NCBI GenBank assembly: GCA_012514255.1
Contig: JAAZAP010000115.1
Coordinates: 1 to 6,104, forward strand
DNA from: Bacteroidales bacterium
Lineage (GTDB): Bacteria > Bacteroidota > Bacteroidia > Bacteroidales > VadinHA17
Length of the DNA: 6,104 bases
Direction: 5' to 3'
The notes under the pieces were generated by a model. The model worked only from the letters and a program-made list of their open reading frames with translations, was not told the origin of the DNA and ran no database searches. Numbering within the stretch: the first letter of the stretch is position 1; each line of letters begins with the position of its first letter. The position numbers and the translations under genes are program-made. Positions 5,993-6,104 of the stretch are shown in pieces.

Positions 5993-5994
5993 AG

Positions 5995-6104
5995 ATGACT
6001 GCACAGGAATTCACAACAAGCATAATAGATCTGAAGGGCAATCTTCAGAAGTACGCCCTCAGTCTCACCCTTGACCGCGACAACGCGCTTGATCTCGTTC
6101 AGGA
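5995..6104 (+). CDS. ECF-type RNA polymerase sigma factor, N-terminal part (3' truncated by window)
   Basis: The frame starts at the ATG at 5995 and is open to the right edge, giving 36 full codons. The peptide begins MTAQEFTTSIIDLKGNL and continues with QKYALSLTLDRDNALDLVQ, the region 2.1-2.2 start of extracytoplasmic-function sigma factors, where the (F/Y)A-x-SLT-x-(D/N)-x-x-x-A-x-DL-(V/L)-Q pattern is highly conserved and contacts core RNA polymerase. A whole protein would be about 160-200 residues with a region 4 helix-turn-helix. The start is supported by AGGAG 2 nt upstream and a consensus promoter. In many bacteria an anti-sigma factor gene would follow, but that part is outside the window. 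The gene is divergent from the hydrolase-GSCFA pair. Its targets cannot be inferred. Confidence 0.88.
   Translation, partial: MTAQEFTTSIIDLKGNLQKYALSLTLDRDNALDLVQ

Larger units (their letters stand above)
5633..5994. other. Divergent intergenic region, 362 bp, no gene seen
   Basis: This AT-rich region separates the minus-strand hydrolase from the plus-strand sigma factor and must hold both promoters. No reading frame in it has family-like content, and I see no tRNA or clear intrinsic terminator. What it does hold is listed separately: a weak -7 element for the hydrolase, a 7-bp direct repeat, two dyads, and the sigma factor promoter. The stretch 5806-5921 shows nothing I can name, and a small RNA there cannot be excluded by eye. 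Confidence 0.8.

Overview
The window is typical of the phylum Bacteroidota, most likely a member of the Bacteroidales. The evidence is a large TonB-dependent receptor with an N-terminal carboxypeptidase-regulatory-like domain, a GSCFA-family protein, a MerR/B12-type regulator of the form common in this phylum, an ECF sigma factor, A-rich leaders with few Shine-Dalgarno sequences, and a textbook Bacteroidota promoter (TTTG-N20-TAACTTTG) before the sigma factor. Genus or species cannot be named from the sequence alone.

Layout. The left edge (1-587, +) holds the C-terminal two thirds of a MerR-family regulator with a cobalamin-binding-like sensor domain; its DNA-binding part lies outside the window. 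It converges, with only 18 bp between stop codons, on four minus-strand genes that fill 606 to 5632. Read in their own direction these are an alpha/beta hydrolase of the monoacylglycerol lipase type (4820-5632), a GSCFA-family SGNH-like protein (3823-4809), a TonB-dependent receptor (1370-3763) and a small lipoprotein (606-1364). A 362-bp divergent intergenic region (5633-5994) follows, and the right edge (5995-6104, +) holds the first 36 codons of an ECF sigma factor.

The minus-strand genes look like two tightly spaced pairs. The hydrolase and GSCFA genes are 10 bp apart; the receptor and lipoprotein genes are 5 bp apart. The 59 bp between the pairs carries a perfect 9-bp inverted repeat that overlaps a possible promoter for the receptor. 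The receptor and lipoprotein probably act together at the outer membrane in uptake of an unknown ligand. The lipoprotein looks like a DUF2271 relative and carries DAYSGAT, which fits the motif at which ApbE enzymes attach FMN covalently, so the pair may belong to an envelope redox or metal uptake module. No flavin transferase or PepSY gene is in the window.

The intergenic region is unusually rich in symmetric elements: a 9-bp-arm dyad on the -33 element of the sigma factor promoter, a TGTGAC-N8-GTCACA dyad, and a 7-bp direct repeat with an 11-bp period. No tRNA, rRNA, CRISPR array, insertion sequence or prophage gene was seen.
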